Source: Candidatus Moranbacteria bacterium UBA2206 (GTDB lineage Bacteria > Patescibacteriota > Minisyncoccia > Moranbacterales > UBA2206). From it: a stretch of DNA of 35,943 bases. The notes under the pieces were generated by a model that was not told the DNA's origin, ran no database searches, and saw nothing but the letters and a program-made list of their open reading frames with translations. Positions 7,383-15,603 of this stretch are shown here, one piece after another. The stretch is from assembly GCA_002328565.1 (NCBI GenBank), contig DCUU01000015.1:244-36186 (forward strand). The letters are read 5' to 3'. A program made the translations under genes and the position numbers. Numbering within the stretch: the stretch's first letter is position 1; each line of letters starts with the position of its first letter.

Positions 7383-7568
7383 TTACCAACTCGCTTTTTT
7401 AACTCCAGGGATTTGTCCGGTGATAGCCAACTCTCTAAAACATATTCGGCAAATATCAAATTGTCTCATATATCCATGCTTTCTTCCACACTTCCAACAA
7501 CGTCTGACTATTCTAGTCGAAAATTTAGGTTTTTTTCGGGCTCTTGCTTCAGTTGATTTCTTCGCCAT
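7383..7568 (-). CDS. rpsN: 30S ribosomal protein S14, short zinc-binding type
   Basis: 61 residues, the short (type Z) form rather than the 100-residue form. Two CxxC pairs, CWKC and CRIC, hold zinc, followed by the FRELAITGQIPGVKKASW tail that ends the family. Standard place between rplE and rpsH. Confidence 0.97.
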   Translation of the reverse strand: MAKKSTEARARKKPKFSTRIVRRCWKCGRKHGYMRQFDICRICFRELAITGQIPGVKKASW

Positions 7569-7602
7569 ATTCTTTATCTACAATTAATAAACTTTAAATA
7601 AA

Positions 7603-8148
7603 TTAACTTTTTATTTCCATTGGAAATCCTAGTGATTTAACTAGTGCTAAACCTTTTTCTCTATTCTGCGCATCTGTGACTACTGTCACTTCTAGGCTGA
7701 AAGTATTTTTTACTTGTTCCGGCAAAATTTCTGGAAAAATCAATTGTTCTTTTATCCCAATATTCAAATTACCACTTGCATCAACAGCTGAAGATTTCAA
7801 GCCATGAAAATCTTTCACGCGAGGGAGAGCAGCCTTGACTAATCTTTCGATAAAACTCCACATTCTTTTTCCGCGCAGTGTCACTTTCATTCCAATTTCT
7901 AATCCTTCTCTTGTCTTGAATCCAGCAATTGATTTTTTTGCTTTAGTTGGCAATGGTTTTTGCCCAGTAATAACGGTGAGGGTTTTCGCAATATCTTCAA
8001 CTTGAGCAGAATCTTTCAAAAATTTTCCTATTCCAACATTAACCACAACTTTCTTTATCTTTGGCACTTCGAAATCATTGGAAAGATTAAGTTCTTTTTT
8101 CATTTTTTCCACTATTTCTTTTTTATACTTTTCGCGAATGCTAGTCAT
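7603..8148 (-). CDS. rplE: 50S ribosomal protein L5
   Basis: 181 residues, normal. The 5S rRNA- and P-site tRNA-contacting protein: VPKIKKVVVNVGIG, LTVITGQKPLPTKAKKSIA, FKTREGLEIGMKVTLRGKRM and the IFPEI motif are all present. The C-terminus is intact. Confidence 0.97.
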   Translation of the reverse strand: MTSIREKYKKEIVEKMKKELNLSNDFEVPKIKKVVVNVGIGKFLKDSAQVEDIAKTLTVITGQKPLPTKAKKSIAGFKTREGLEIGMKVTLRGKRMWSFIERLVKAALPRVKDFHGLKSSAVDASGNLNIGIKEQLIFPEILPEQVKNTFSLEVTVVTDAQNREKGLALVKSLGFPMEIKS

Positions 8149-8168
8149 GGTATTTCTCTAAATATTTA

Positions 8169-8474
8169 TTATATTTCTCCTTGGCATTTCTTACAAACTC
8201 TTTGCTTTTTTCCGGCTACTATTTTGTATCCTATTCTGGTAGGTTTAGCACATTTTGGGCAAATCAGCATAACATTGGAAATCTGAACTCTTCTTGGCAC
8301 TTCAATTCTTTGTCCTTTCTCTCCTTGCTTTCTTGGTTTAGAATGTTTTTTCATTATATTCAAACCCTCCACGACAACTTTGCCATCTTGAGGAACCGCC
8401 TGTAAAACCTTTCCGGTTTTTCCGGAGTCTTTACCTGCGAGCATTTTTACTAAATCATTTTTCTTTATCTTCAT
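8169..8474 (-). CDS. rplX: 50S ribosomal protein L24
   Basis: 101 residues. The KOW fold is shown by KKNDLVKMLAGKDSGKTGKVL and VVEGLNIMKKHSKPRKQGEKG. The C-terminus carries a CPKC...CKKC zinc-ribbon-like pair, found in many bacterial L24 proteins and absent in others. L24 starts 50S assembly at the 5' end of 23S rRNA. Confidence 0.96.
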   Translation of the reverse strand: MKIKKNDLVKMLAGKDSGKTGKVLQAVPQDGKVVVEGLNIMKKHSKPRKQGEKGQRIEVPRRVQISNVMLICPKCAKPTRIGYKIVAGKKQRVCKKCQGEI

Positions 8475-8495
8475 AATATTTCTTATAACTTTAAA

Positions 8496-8861
8496 TTACA
8501 GAACTTCTGGTGCGAGAGAAATTATCTTACTAAATCCCTTGTCTCTGATTTCCCTAGCAATCGGTCCAAAAATTCTAGTTCCTTTTGGTTCCTTGTTATC
8601 CAAAATCACTGCGGCATTTTCATCAAATCTGATGTATGATCCATCTTTTCTTCTAAATTCTTTTCTTTGTCTAACAATCACAGCTCGTACCTTATCCCCT
8701 TTTTTCACTATTCCGCGAGGCTCAGCAGTTTTTACCGAAGCTACGATGATGTCACCAATACTGGCAAAACGTCTCCTTGTTCCACCTAAAACCTTGAAGC
8801 ATTGAATCATTTTTGCTCCACTGTTATCAGCTACCTTTAATTTTGTTTGAGCTTGTATCAT
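8496..8861 (-). CDS. rplN: 50S ribosomal protein L14
   Basis: 121 residues, exactly typical. MIQAQTKLKVADNSGAK opens the five-stranded barrel; VKKGDKVRAVIVRQRKEFRR and FDENAAVILDNK are the family signature. The gap to rpsQ upstream holds a long foldback repeat. Confidence 0.97.
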   Translation of the reverse strand: MIQAQTKLKVADNSGAKMIQCFKVLGGTRRRFASIGDIIVASVKTAEPRGIVKKGDKVRAVIVRQRKEFRRKDGSYIRFDENAAVILDNKEPKGTRIFGPIAREIRDKGFSKIISLAPEVL

Positions 8862-8870
8862 ATTCTTAAA

Positions 8871-8967
8871 TGATGCTAATCCGCTAATATATGCGAATCT
8901 GCGAATTGCTAATCGTTTTGTTTTATTCGCAATTAGCAGATTAGCGTTTATTCGTAAATTAGCATCA
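8871..8967. repeat. Foldback of 'gctaat/gcgaat' words (family B, copy 1)
   Basis: This near-100-nt imperfect palindrome between rpsQ and rplN has outer arms TGATGCTAAT (8871-8880) and ATTAGCATCA (8958-8967) that pair perfectly. Inside are alternating GCTAAT and GCGAAT words and their complements, with word swaps giving single mismatches. A sister copy lies at 20687-20782. Confidence 0.7.
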
Positions 8968-8970
8968 CAT

Positions 8971-9219
8971 TTATACTACTTTATATTTCTTATCCTTACT
9001 CATTGGTCGGCAAGCCACTATCTCTACCATATCGCCAAGCTTGCATTTATTTTCTTCATCATGCGCCTTATATCTTTTGGTTGATTTATATTTTTTCTGA
9101 TATTTTTTATGAGTTTTGAATATATCCACAGCAACAATAGCGGTCTTATTACCCTTATCACTCACAACTCGCCCTTTCTTTTTCGCTAATATTTTATTGT
9201 TGTTTGAATTATTTTCCAT
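8971..9219 (-). CDS. rpsQ: 30S ribosomal protein S17
   Basis: 82 residues with an Asn-rich lead (MENNSNNN) and the OB-fold KKKGRVVSDKGNKTAIVAV, then KYKSTKRYKAHDEENKCKLGD and the conserved VEIVACRPMSKDKKY. It lies 8 nt after rpmC. Confidence 0.96.
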   Translation of the reverse strand: MENNSNNNKILAKKKGRVVSDKGNKTAIVAVDIFKTHKKYQKKYKSTKRYKAHDEENKCKLGDMVEIVACRPMSKDKKYKVV

Positions 9220-9227
9220 TTTCTTTA

Positions 9228-9410
9228 TTATTTTTCGCTAATTAAAGTATTTATTCGAGCAATATCTTTTTTTTCTCCTCTCAGTTCTCGAGTATTTTTC
9301 ACTTGCTTTACTGCAATATCAAATCTAAGCTTTCTAACTTTTTCTTGTTTTTCCAAAAGCATTTTTTTCAGCTCTTCAATATTTTTTTCTCGTAATTCTT
9401 TAATTTTCAT
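9228..9410 (-). CDS. rpmC: 50S ribosomal protein L29
   Basis: 60 residues from MKIKELREKNIEEL. A start 6 codons upstream would overlap rplP and has no family support. It is a two-helix protein with the conserved KLRFDIAVKQVKNTRELRGEK and the terminal ARINTLI. Its ATG follows the rplP TAA after one base, so translation is likely coupled. L29 lies by the exit tunnel near SRP and trigger factor. Confidence 0.95.
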   Translation of the reverse strand: MKIKELREKNIEELKKMLLEKQEKVRKLRFDIAVKQVKNTRELRGEKKDIARINTLISEK

Positions 9411-9411
9411 A

Positions 9412-9822
9412 TTATTCTTTTTCAACAAATTTAGTCTTTACATTTAATTTATAAGCTGCGAGTCGCATCGCCTCTTTTGCAATTTCTCTTTTCACACCAT
9501 CCATTTCAAATAATATCGTCCCTGGTCTTACTACTGCCACAAAATGATCAACTGCACCTTTTCCCTTACCCATCGGAGTTTCATCACCTTTTTTCGTCAT
9601 TGGCTTGTCAGGAAAAATTCTGATCCAAATTTTTCCTCCGCGTTGAACATATCTAGTCATCGCACGTCTAGAAGCTTCTATCTGACGAGCTGTAACTAAA
9701 CTAGCTCCCATTGATTTCAAACCAAAACTGCCAAAGCTAACTTCATTACCACGATGAGCTGTTCCGCGGATTTTCCCTCCACGCTGGATCTTTCTGTGTT
9801 TTACTTTTTTTGGCATCAACAT
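9412..9822 (-). CDS. rplP: 50S ribosomal protein L16
   Basis: 136 residues, normal. It begins MLMPKKVKHRKIQRGG, then GLKSMGASLVTARQIEASRRAMTR with the family signature, and KGKGAVDHFVAVVRPGTILFE, where the R of the usual modified region is present. L16 organises the A-site region of the 50S subunit. Confidence 0.97.
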   Translation of the reverse strand: MLMPKKVKHRKIQRGGKIRGTAHRGNEVSFGSFGLKSMGASLVTARQIEASRRAMTRYVQRGGKIWIRIFPDKPMTKKGDETPMGKGKGAVDHFVAVVRPGTILFEMDGVKREIAKEAMRLAAYKLNVKTKFVEKE

Positions 9823-9852
9823 AATATTTGCAAAATTCTATTTTCTTTATAA

Positions 9853-10509
9853 TTAATTTACACTCTTTTGAAAAACCTCACCTTTATACAACCAGACTTT
9901 CACTCCTAATGTTCCATATGTTGTATAAGCTGTTGCTCGGGAAAAATCAATGTCACATCGCATAGTATGAAGTGGCAATGTTCCCTTGGCTGACCATTCT
10001 CTGCGACTCATTTCAGCACCACCTAATCTTCCGGACATTTCAATTTTCACTCCTTTAATATTTTTATTCTTCATCACTTGTTCCAAAGCTGATTTCATAG
10101 CTTTTCGGAATGGTAATCTTTTTTCCAATTGATCAGCAATGTTTTGTGCCATAATTGAAGCGCTCTCTTCCATATTCTTAACTTCCTGAATATCTACTTT
10201 CAAATTCATGTTTTTGTTACCTTTGAAAAAATTCTTTTGAATATAACTCTTGATATCTTCGATGCCACTGCCACCGCGTCCGATTAGCACTCCTGGTCTG
10301 GCAGTTTTGATGATTACTCGAATCATTTTGGCTGATCTTTCTATTTCTACTTCAGATATAAAAGCCGCTTTCCATTTTTTGGAAACTCCACCTCTAATTT
10401 CAATATCTTGCTTGAGGTTTTTTGTATATTCTCTTTTGCTAAACCATTTAGATTTCCAGTCTTGAGTTATCCCCATGCGGAATCCAATTGGATTTACTTT
10501 ATGTCCCAT
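9853..10509 (-). CDS. rpsC: 30S ribosomal protein S3
   Basis: 218 residues. It has the N-terminal KH domain with VIIKTARPGVLIGRGGSGIED (GxxG loop) and the C-terminal domain with SGRLGGAEMSRREW and TTYGTLGVKVWLYKGEV. It lines the mRNA entry channel with S4 and S5. It ends soon after the second domain without the charged tail many species have. Confidence 0.97.
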   Translation of the reverse strand: MGHKVNPIGFRMGITQDWKSKWFSKREYTKNLKQDIEIRGGVSKKWKAAFISEVEIERSAKMIRVIIKTARPGVLIGRGGSGIEDIKSYIQKNFFKGNKNMNLKVDIQEVKNMEESASIMAQNIADQLEKRLPFRKAMKSALEQVMKNKNIKGVKIEMSGRLGGAEMSRREWSAKGTLPLHTMRCDIDFSRATAYTTYGTLGVKVWLYKGEVFQKSVN

Positions 10510-10530
10510 AATTTGCTAATTTATACTAAA

Positions 10531-11070
10531 TTACATTGACTTTCTTTGGAATATTTTTTTTGCCCAACCCTTATTAGGAGTTTCTTTTTTGGCACGTTCT
10601 TCACCACCCTTTTTATCTAAATCCTTGTTGGATTTTTCTTGTGTTTCTTTTTGCTCTTTCTCTTCTTTCTTTCTATCTTTTTCTCTTTTTTTCATTTCCG
10701 CTTCCATTTCTTCCTTAGTTTTTCGGTTTTTTCCTTCCACTCTTTCTTCTAGTATAATTTCTATTTTCGATGTTCTTTTCAGAATTTCACCGGCTCGTCC
10801 GAAAGCTTTTGGCATCCAACGTTTCATTGTTGGACCTGCTCCAACTCTAGCATCATATACATACAGATTATTCTTATCTAAACCAAAATTATTTTCTGAA
10901 TTAGCAATTGCACTTAAGAGCAACTTTTTCATATGCGGACTGGTTCTTTTCACATGCACATCCAATTGATCAAGCGCTTCCAAAACATCTAAGCCTTTGA
11001 TTAAATCAGCCACTAATTTTGACTTTCTTGGAGCGATTCTCAAATTGTTTAGTTTTGCATTAACTTTCAT
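10531..11070 (-). CDS. rplV: 50S ribosomal protein L22 with long charged C-terminal extension
   Basis: 179 residues against the usual 110-115. The core (about 1-113) is complete: LRIAPRKSKLVADLIKG at the start, and the tunnel-loop hairpin VYDARVGAGPTMKRWMPKAFGRA. From about residue 114 a Lys/Glu-rich, coiled-coil or disordered tail of about 65 residues follows, ending GWAKKIFQRKSM. The tail is in frame and has the same base usage, so it belongs to the gene. L22 reaches the exit tunnel, and the extension would lie on the ribosome surface (inference). Confidence 0.95.
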   Translation of the reverse strand: MKVNAKLNNLRIAPRKSKLVADLIKGLDVLEALDQLDVHVKRTSPHMKKLLLSAIANSENNFGLDKNNLYVYDARVGAGPTMKRWMPKAFGRAGEILKRTSKIEIILEERVEGKNRKTKEEMEAEMKKREKDRKKEEKEQKETQEKSNKDLDKKGGEERAKKETPNKGWAKKIFQRKSM

Positions 11071-11082
11071 AATTATTGAATA

Positions 11083-11424
11083 TTATTTCTTGGTATCCGT
11101 TGAGGCCTTAGCTGCCTTAGCGGCATCTAATTCTTTTTGTTTAGCAGCTGTTTCTAATTCTTTTTGCATTTTTCCTCCGTGGCGCACAAATTTCTTGGTT
11201 GGAGAAAATTCTCCTAATTTATGTCCCACCATTTCTTCAGAAACCAAAACTGGAATATGATCCTTGCCATTGTGCACACCAAAAGTGAAGCCAACCATTT
11301 CAGGAGAAATTACGCAGGCGCGAGACCAAGTCTTAATTGGAGTTCGATCCCCCGGTTTCTTATCTTTAATTTTCTTGATGAGCCTTTCGTCAATGTAAAG
11401 GCCTTTCTTTAGACTTCTTGTCAT
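11083..11424 (-). CDS. rpsS: 30S ribosomal protein S19
   Basis: 113 residues, about 20 longer than usual because of an Ala/Lys-rich tail (KQKELDAAKAAKASTDTKK). The core is standard: TRSLKKGLYIDERLIKKI, IKTWSRACVISPEMVGFTFG, HNGKDHIPVLVSEEMVGHKLGEF. Its ATG abuts the rplB stop with no spacer. Confidence 0.96.
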   Translation of the reverse strand: MTRSLKKGLYIDERLIKKIKDKKPGDRTPIKTWSRACVISPEMVGFTFGVHNGKDHIPVLVSEEMVGHKLGEFSPTKKFVRHGGKMQKELETAAKQKELDAAKAAKASTDTKK

Positions 11425-12258
11425 TTATTTTCTTTTAGATCTTCTTTTGATTATGAATTTATTGCTATATTTTTTCTTCTTTCTGGTTTTCTTGCCGAGA
11501 GCTATCTTGCCCCATGGAGTTTTTGGATGTTTAAGTCCAATTCCTTGGCGACCCTCACCTCCACCATGTGGATGATCAACTGGATTCATGGCTGAGCCTC
11601 GCACTCCTGGTCTCACTCCCATATGTCTTTTTCTTCCAGCTTTTCCAATCGTTACAGAATTATGTTCAAAATTACTTACTTGACCGATAGTAGCATAGCA
11701 TTCACTACTTATCAAGCGAATTTCTCCAGAGGACATTTTCACTTGAGCAGTTTTTTGATCTATCGCAGTAAGAGTTGCTCCTGATCCAGCGCTTCTGGCT
11801 ATTTGTCCACCATGACTAGGGAAAAGTTCCAAATTAGAAACAACTGTTCCGATAGGAATATTTTTCACCTTAGCACGATTACCTAATTTAATTGGAGCAT
11901 TCTCCTGGGAAATTATTTTTTGATCGATAGCTAAGCCTTCCGGCGCTAACACATATCTTTTCTCTCCATCAGCATAAATTACAAGAGCGATAAAAGCGCT
12001 TCTGACTGGATCTTTTTCAATTGAAGCCACTCGTCCCCAAATACCAAATTTGTCTTGCATAAAATCAACTTTGCGGTATCTCTGCTTAGCTCCACCACCC
12101 TGATGACGGACGGAAATTTTCCCTCCCGATCTCCCAGCTTTTTTGGTCAGTTTTGCCAAAAGAGACTTTTCCGGTTTTCGGTCGGTTATCATAGAAGACT
12201 TCACGATAGACATGTTTCTTCTACCAGCAGTATTTCGTTTATAAATTTTAATCGCCAT
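11425..12258 (-). CDS. rplB: 50S ribosomal protein L2
   Basis: 277 residues, normal. It has an RNA-binding OB domain (GGKISVRHQGGGAKQRYRKVDF), an SH3-like domain, and the peptidyl-transferase-proximal HMGVRPGVRGSAMNPVDHPHGGGEGRQG with its conserved His. The C-terminus is basic. Confidence 0.98.
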   Translation of the reverse strand: MAIKIYKRNTAGRRNMSIVKSSMITDRKPEKSLLAKLTKKAGRSGGKISVRHQGGGAKQRYRKVDFMQDKFGIWGRVASIEKDPVRSAFIALVIYADGEKRYVLAPEGLAIDQKIISQENAPIKLGNRAKVKNIPIGTVVSNLELFPSHGGQIARSAGSGATLTAIDQKTAQVKMSSGEIRLISSECYATIGQVSNFEHNSVTIGKAGRKRHMGVRPGVRGSAMNPVDHPHGGGEGRQGIGLKHPKTPWGKIALGKKTRKKKKYSNKFIIKRRSKRK

Positions 12259-12282
12259 ATTGGTTCGAGTTAACTCTCTAAA

Positions 12283-12597
12283 TTATTTTCCTCCAAAAAA
12301 ATCAATACTTTCCCCTTTTTTTACTTTTACGATTGCTTTTCGGTAGCCCGATTTCGTTCCAAGTACTCTGCCTCTGAGTCTTTTTTTGCTAGGGATATTG
12401 ATTGTTCTGACAGTTATTACTTTTACTTTATATAATTCTTCAATTGATTTTTTAATTTGAATCTTAGTTGCTTTTTTAGCCACCTTGAAAATATACTTAT
12501 TCTGTTCTCCTGCCATCGTTGCCGCTTCAGTTATCCATGGTTCAATGAGTATTTTTGAGGCGATATTTGAATTTTCTACTTTTTTATCTTCAACCAT
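12283..12597 (-). CDS. rplW: 50S ribosomal protein L23
   Basis: 104 residues. LIEPWITEAATMAGEQNKYIFKV and ATKIQIKKSIEELYKVKVITVRT are the family core; the basic loop KKRLRGRVLGTKSGYRKAIV follows. L23 is the docking site for SRP and trigger factor at the tunnel exit. Confidence 0.96.
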   Translation of the reverse strand: MVEDKKVENSNIASKILIEPWITEAATMAGEQNKYIFKVAKKATKIQIKKSIEELYKVKVITVRTINIPSKKRLRGRVLGTKSGYRKAIVKVKKGESIDFFGGK

Positions 12598-12606
12598 TTT
12601 TTTCTC

Positions 12607-13233
12607 TTACTTATTATACTTTTCTTCCAAATATTTAATTGAGTCTTTTGACATTAATAAAAATTTATTTTTAAGCATTTCCAAAACATTTAATTGGCTC
12701 GTCAGGATATTTTCTGTTTTTTTGAGATTTCGACTAACAATTCTGAGATCTTTTTCTAAGGTTGTGAAAGCGATTAATGTTTTGGCGCTAATTTTTAGAT
12801 TCTTTAAGACATCGGCCATCGCTTTAGTTTTCTTTTCTTTCAAATCAAATTTATCCAAAATCATAATTTCATTGTCCTTAAGTTTTGCGCTTAGCACCAT
12901 CAAAATTGCTTTGGCATTCATTTTTTTGTTGATTTTTTTGGTAAAATTTCGATCATTTCTTGGTCCAAAAGCCACCCCACCTTTTTTCCAAGCAGGATTT
13001 CGTACTGATCCCACTCGTGCTCGTCCTGTTCCTTTTTGTTTCCATGGCTTGATTCCAGATCCAGCTCGATCTCCTCGATTTTTTGTGTGAGCCAAAACTT
13101 GTCTTTGATTTGATTGAATCGCCACCATTGCCTGATGGATAAGAACATCATTTTTCTTCACTCCAAAAACAGCTTCGGATAATTTTATCTTTTCAATTTC
13201 TTTTCCTTCTTTGTTATAAACTGCGATTTCCAT
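12607..13233 (-). CDS. rplD: 50S ribosomal protein L4
   Basis: 208 residues. The long tunnel loop TKNRGDRAGSGIKPWKQKGTGRARVGSVRNP and the Rossmann-like half ending in NLKKTENILTSQLNVLEMLKN are recognisable (motifs quoted in pieces: RAGSGIKPWKQKGTGRAR, SVRNPAWKKGG). In E. coli L4 represses the S10 operon. A structured gap upstream of rplC in this window is a possible target (inference). Confidence 0.96.
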   Translation of the reverse strand: MEIAVYNKEGKEIEKIKLSEAVFGVKKNDVLIHQAMVAIQSNQRQVLAHTKNRGDRAGSGIKPWKQKGTGRARVGSVRNPAWKKGGVAFGPRNDRNFTKKINKKMNAKAILMVLSAKLKDNEIMILDKFDLKEKKTKAMADVLKNLKISAKTLIAFTTLEKDLRIVSRNLKKTENILTSQLNVLEMLKNKFLLMSKDSIKYLEEKYNK

Positions 13234-13250
13234 AGTTTTTCTCTTAAATT

Positions 13251-13291
13251 ATTCGTAATTCGTACATTCGTATTGATTCGTAATTCGTAGA
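13251..13291. repeat. 'attcgtaattcgta' word array (family C, copy 1)
   Basis: Near-tandem words ATTCGTAATTCGTA, CATTCGTATTG and ATTCGTAATTCGTAG fill the rplC-rplD gap. Unlike the other loci, both halves have the same orientation, so the locus is a direct array rather than a hairpin. It is related in wording to the palindrome at 32626-32720. Confidence 0.5.
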
Positions 13292-13293
13292 AT

Positions 13294-13854
13294 TTATTTA
13301 ACGCTAGCTATTTCCACAATTCGTCCCATTACTCCAGGAACCGGACCTTCAAGTCCTAAAATATTTTTTTCCTTATCTATAAAAACAATCTTGATATTCT
13401 TACTTGTAACTCTTTTTCCTCCCATTCTTCCGGCCATTCTTTTGCCTTTCAATACATGTTCAGGAAATCCAGAACCAATCGCACCAGGAGCGCGAAGATC
13501 ATGTTTGTGTCCGTGAGTTTTAGGTGATCCAGCAAAACCGTGTCTCTTTACTACACCCTGGAAACCTTTAGCTTTGCCTAATCCGCTTATCTTTACTTTG
13601 TCGCCAATTTCGAAAATTGAAACATCCAGCACAGCACCTTCTTCTAATTTTATTTCTTCCACTCGGAATTCTTTTTTAAATTTTTTATTCTTAGTTTTAT
13701 CTATTTCCAATTGGATTGCTTGATATCCATTTTTTTCCTTATTTCTAATCAAACTAACTTTTGAGGCACATTCAACCAGCGTCACATTCAGTGCGCCGTC
13801 TTCGCCGTAAAGCGTCGTCATGCCTAATTTTTTTCCTAATATGAATTTATTCAT
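13294..13854 (-). CDS. rplC: 50S ribosomal protein L3
   Basis: 186 residues from MNKFILGKKLGMTTLYGEDG; a start 30 codons upstream is open but would translate the structured leader and has no family support. The diagnostic VKRHGFAGSPKTHGHKHDLRAPGAIG region and GKRMAGRMGGKRVT are present. The protein is short for L3 (usual 200-215). It sits directly after a terminator-like hairpin. Confidence 0.94.
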   Translation of the reverse strand: MNKFILGKKLGMTTLYGEDGALNVTLVECASKVSLIRNKEKNGYQAIQLEIDKTKNKKFKKEFRVEEIKLEEGAVLDVSIFEIGDKVKISGLGKAKGFQGVVKRHGFAGSPKTHGHKHDLRAPGAIGSGFPEHVLKGKRMAGRMGGKRVTSKNIKIVFIDKEKNILGLEGPVPGVMGRIVEIASVK

Positions 13855-13856
13855 CT

Positions 13857-13971
13857 TTTTTAAAAATAAAAACTGGTTTATTACCAGCCAAAACTCCTTG
13901 GGGAGTTTATAGAAATTTCTTTCTTGGCTAGTTGAGTATCCCATCCTTTGAAAGGTCCGGACTTTAACTAG
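13857..13971 (-). promoter_or_regulatory. Structured leader before rplC (possible attenuator)
   Basis: In transcription order the gap has CTAGTT/AACTAG (13966-13971 with 13928-13933) enclosing CCTTTGAAAGG; then TTGGCT/AGCCAA (13924-13929 with 13886-13891) enclosing the palindrome AGAAATTTCT and a perfect 7-bp AAACTCC/GGAGTTT hairpin; then CTGGT/ACCAG (13873-13887) followed by U-rich sequence, just before the rplC ATG. The AGCCAA and ACCAG arms share two bases, so the last two stems compete. That layout is what an attenuator would show; ligand (for example L4) is unknown. Confidence 0.5.
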
Positions 13972-13988
13972 AAATATAACTTTTCTTA

Positions 13989-14315
13989 TTACATTTTTAT
14001 CTCTACATCTACTCCTGCTGGCAAATCTAGATTCGTAAGGCTATCAATCGTTTTTGGAGTTGGGCTAATTATATCAATCAATCTTTTGTGAATTCTCATT
14101 TCATATTGATCTCTAGCATCCTTGTGAACAAATGTTGATTTGTTAACCGTGTACCTTCTTATTTCGGTCGGCAAAGGCACTGGTCCGGCAATACTCGCGC
14201 CTGATCTCTGAGCTGTTTCAACGATAAGCTTAGCTGATTGATCAATAATTTTATGATCATACGCTTTAATCTTAATCCTGATTCTTGGTTTTACTTCTCC
14301 GTCTACCTTCAACAT
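13989..14315 (-). CDS. rpsJ: 30S ribosomal protein S10
   Basis: 108 residues with a short extra lead. RIRIKIKAYDHKIIDQSAKLIVETAQRSGA and PLPTEIRRYTVNKSTFVHKDARDQYEMR (read in pieces) are the family core, and the terminal LPAGVDVEIKM closes it. It binds 16S rRNA in the 30S head and is also the NusE transcription factor. It follows tuf as in many bacteria. Confidence 0.97.
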   Translation of the reverse strand: MLKVDGEVKPRIRIKIKAYDHKIIDQSAKLIVETAQRSGASIAGPVPLPTEIRRYTVNKSTFVHKDARDQYEMRIHKRLIDIISPTPKTIDSLTNLDLPAGVDVEIKM

Positions 14316-14352
14316 TTAGTTTTTAATATAATCTATTAATTATGCTTTATAA

Positions 14353-14383
14353 AGCTCGCCTCATAAGACTTGAGAGACGAGCT
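14353..14383 (-). promoter_or_regulatory. Hairpin in the tuf-rpsJ gap
   Basis: AGCTCG (14353-14358) pairs with CGAGCT (14378-14383), extended after one mismatch by CTC/GAG. It lies between tuf and rpsJ and may be a processing or regulatory hairpin. No U-run follows immediately, so it is a poor terminator. Confidence 0.5.
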
Positions 14384-14397
14384 CTGAAAGCAAACGA

Positions 14398-15591
14398 TTA
14401 TTTTGCAATTTTTGTTACCACTCCGGCACCAACAGTCTTTCCACCTTCTCGAATAGCAAAGCGCATTCCTTCTTCCATAGCAACTGGAGCACCTAGCTTA
14501 ACTTCAAAACTTACTGTGTCTCCCGGCATAACCATTTCAGTTCCTTCTGGTAGCACTACTTCTCCGGTCACATCAGTTGTTCGGATATAGAATTGTGGTT
14601 TGTAGCCTTTGAAAAATGGGGTATGTCTTCCACCTTCTTCTTTGGTTAGAATGTAAACTTCTCCGTTAAATTCAGTATGTGGGGTAATTGATCCTGGTTT
14701 TGCCAAAACTTGACCTCGTTCTACATCTTCTTTTTTAGTTCCACGAAGCAATACTCCGGCATTGTCTCCTGCTTGTCCGCTATCAAGAGATTTGTTAAAC
14801 ATTTCAATTCCTGTGACAATAGTTTTTTGTGTTGGTCTAATCCCCACGATTTCAACTTCAGTGTTGATGTTGATTGTGCCTCTTTCAATTCTTCCGGTCA
14901 CCACTGTTCCTCGGCCTTCAATGGAGAAAATGTCTTCAATTGGCATAAGGAAATCTTTTTCTGTTTCTCTCACTGGTTGCGGAATTTTTTCATCCAGGGC
15001 AGCCATAAGATCGATAATTGGCTTAGCCGCTTCTTCTTCGGCTGATTTTGATTCAAGAGCCTTGAGAGCTGATCCCCGAATAACTTTAGCATTGTCTCCA
15101 TCAAATTCATATTTAGTAAGAAGTTCTCGAATTTCTGCTTCAACCAAATCAACCAATTCTGGATCATCAACCATATCAACTTTGTTCAAGAATACTACGA
15201 TTTCTGGAACACCCACTTGTTTTGCAAGCAAAATATGCTCTCGAGTTTGTGGCATAGGACCGTCAGTGGCAGCTACCACCAAAATTGCTCCGTCCATCTG
15301 AGCTGCACCCGTAATCATATTTTTGATATAGTCAGCATGTCCTGGGCAGTCAACATGAGCATAATGTCTTTTTTCTGATTCATATTCACAATGAGCAGTA
15401 GCGATAGTAATACCTCGTTCTTTCTCTTCTGGAGCTTTGTCAATTTCGTCAATTCCTTTTTCCTTAGCTTTTCCTAAAAAAGCAAGCACATGAAGAATAG
15501 CCGCTGTCAAAGTGGTTTTGCCATGGTCAACGTGGCCGATAGTTCCAACGTTAACATGAGGTTTAGTTCTTTCAAATTTTTCTGCTGCCAT
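14398..15591 (-). CDS. tuf: Elongation factor Tu
   Basis: 397 residues from MAAEKFERTKPHVNVGTIG; the 24 codons upstream are open but are leader sequence. It delivers aminoacyl-tRNA to the ribosome as a GTPase. All G motifs are intact: GHVDHGKT (P-loop), the switch region DKAPEEKERGITI, DCPGH, NKVDM and GSALKAL. Domains 2 and 3 are complete, ending in FAIREGGKTVGAGVVTKI. In transcription order fusA lies before it but is separated by an accessory insert of about 2.4 kb, so tuf probably has its own promoter in the AT-rich leader. Confidence 0.98.
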   Translation of the reverse strand: MAAEKFERTKPHVNVGTIGHVDHGKTTLTAAILHVLAFLGKAKEKGIDEIDKAPEEKERGITIATAHCEYESEKRHYAHVDCPGHADYIKNMITGAAQMDGAILVVAATDGPMPQTREHILLAKQVGVPEIVVFLNKVDMVDDPELVDLVEAEIRELLTKYEFDGDNAKVIRGSALKALESKSAEEEAAKPIIDLMAALDEKIPQPVRETEKDFLMPIEDIFSIEGRGTVVTGRIERGTININTEVEIVGIRPTQKTIVTGIEMFNKSLDSGQAGDNAGVLLRGTKKEDVERGQVLAKPGSITPHTEFNGEVYILTKEEGGRHTPFFKGYKPQFYIRTTDVTGEVVLPEGTEMVMPGDTVSFEVKLGAPVAMEEGMRFAIREGGKTVGAGVVTKIAK

Positions 15592-15603
15592 AGTTTTAAT
15601 TTT

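Noticed and set aside
12485..13090. A 201-codon plus-strand frame
   Set aside because: It is the antisense shadow of rplD and rplW, of low-complexity Phe/Ser composition with no start signal.
13855..13944. A 30-codon N-terminal extension of L3
   Set aside because: It would translate the structured leader; L3 proteins start at MxKxILGKKLGMT-like sequence.
14762..15301. A 179-codon plus-strand frame
   Set aside because: Shadow of tuf.
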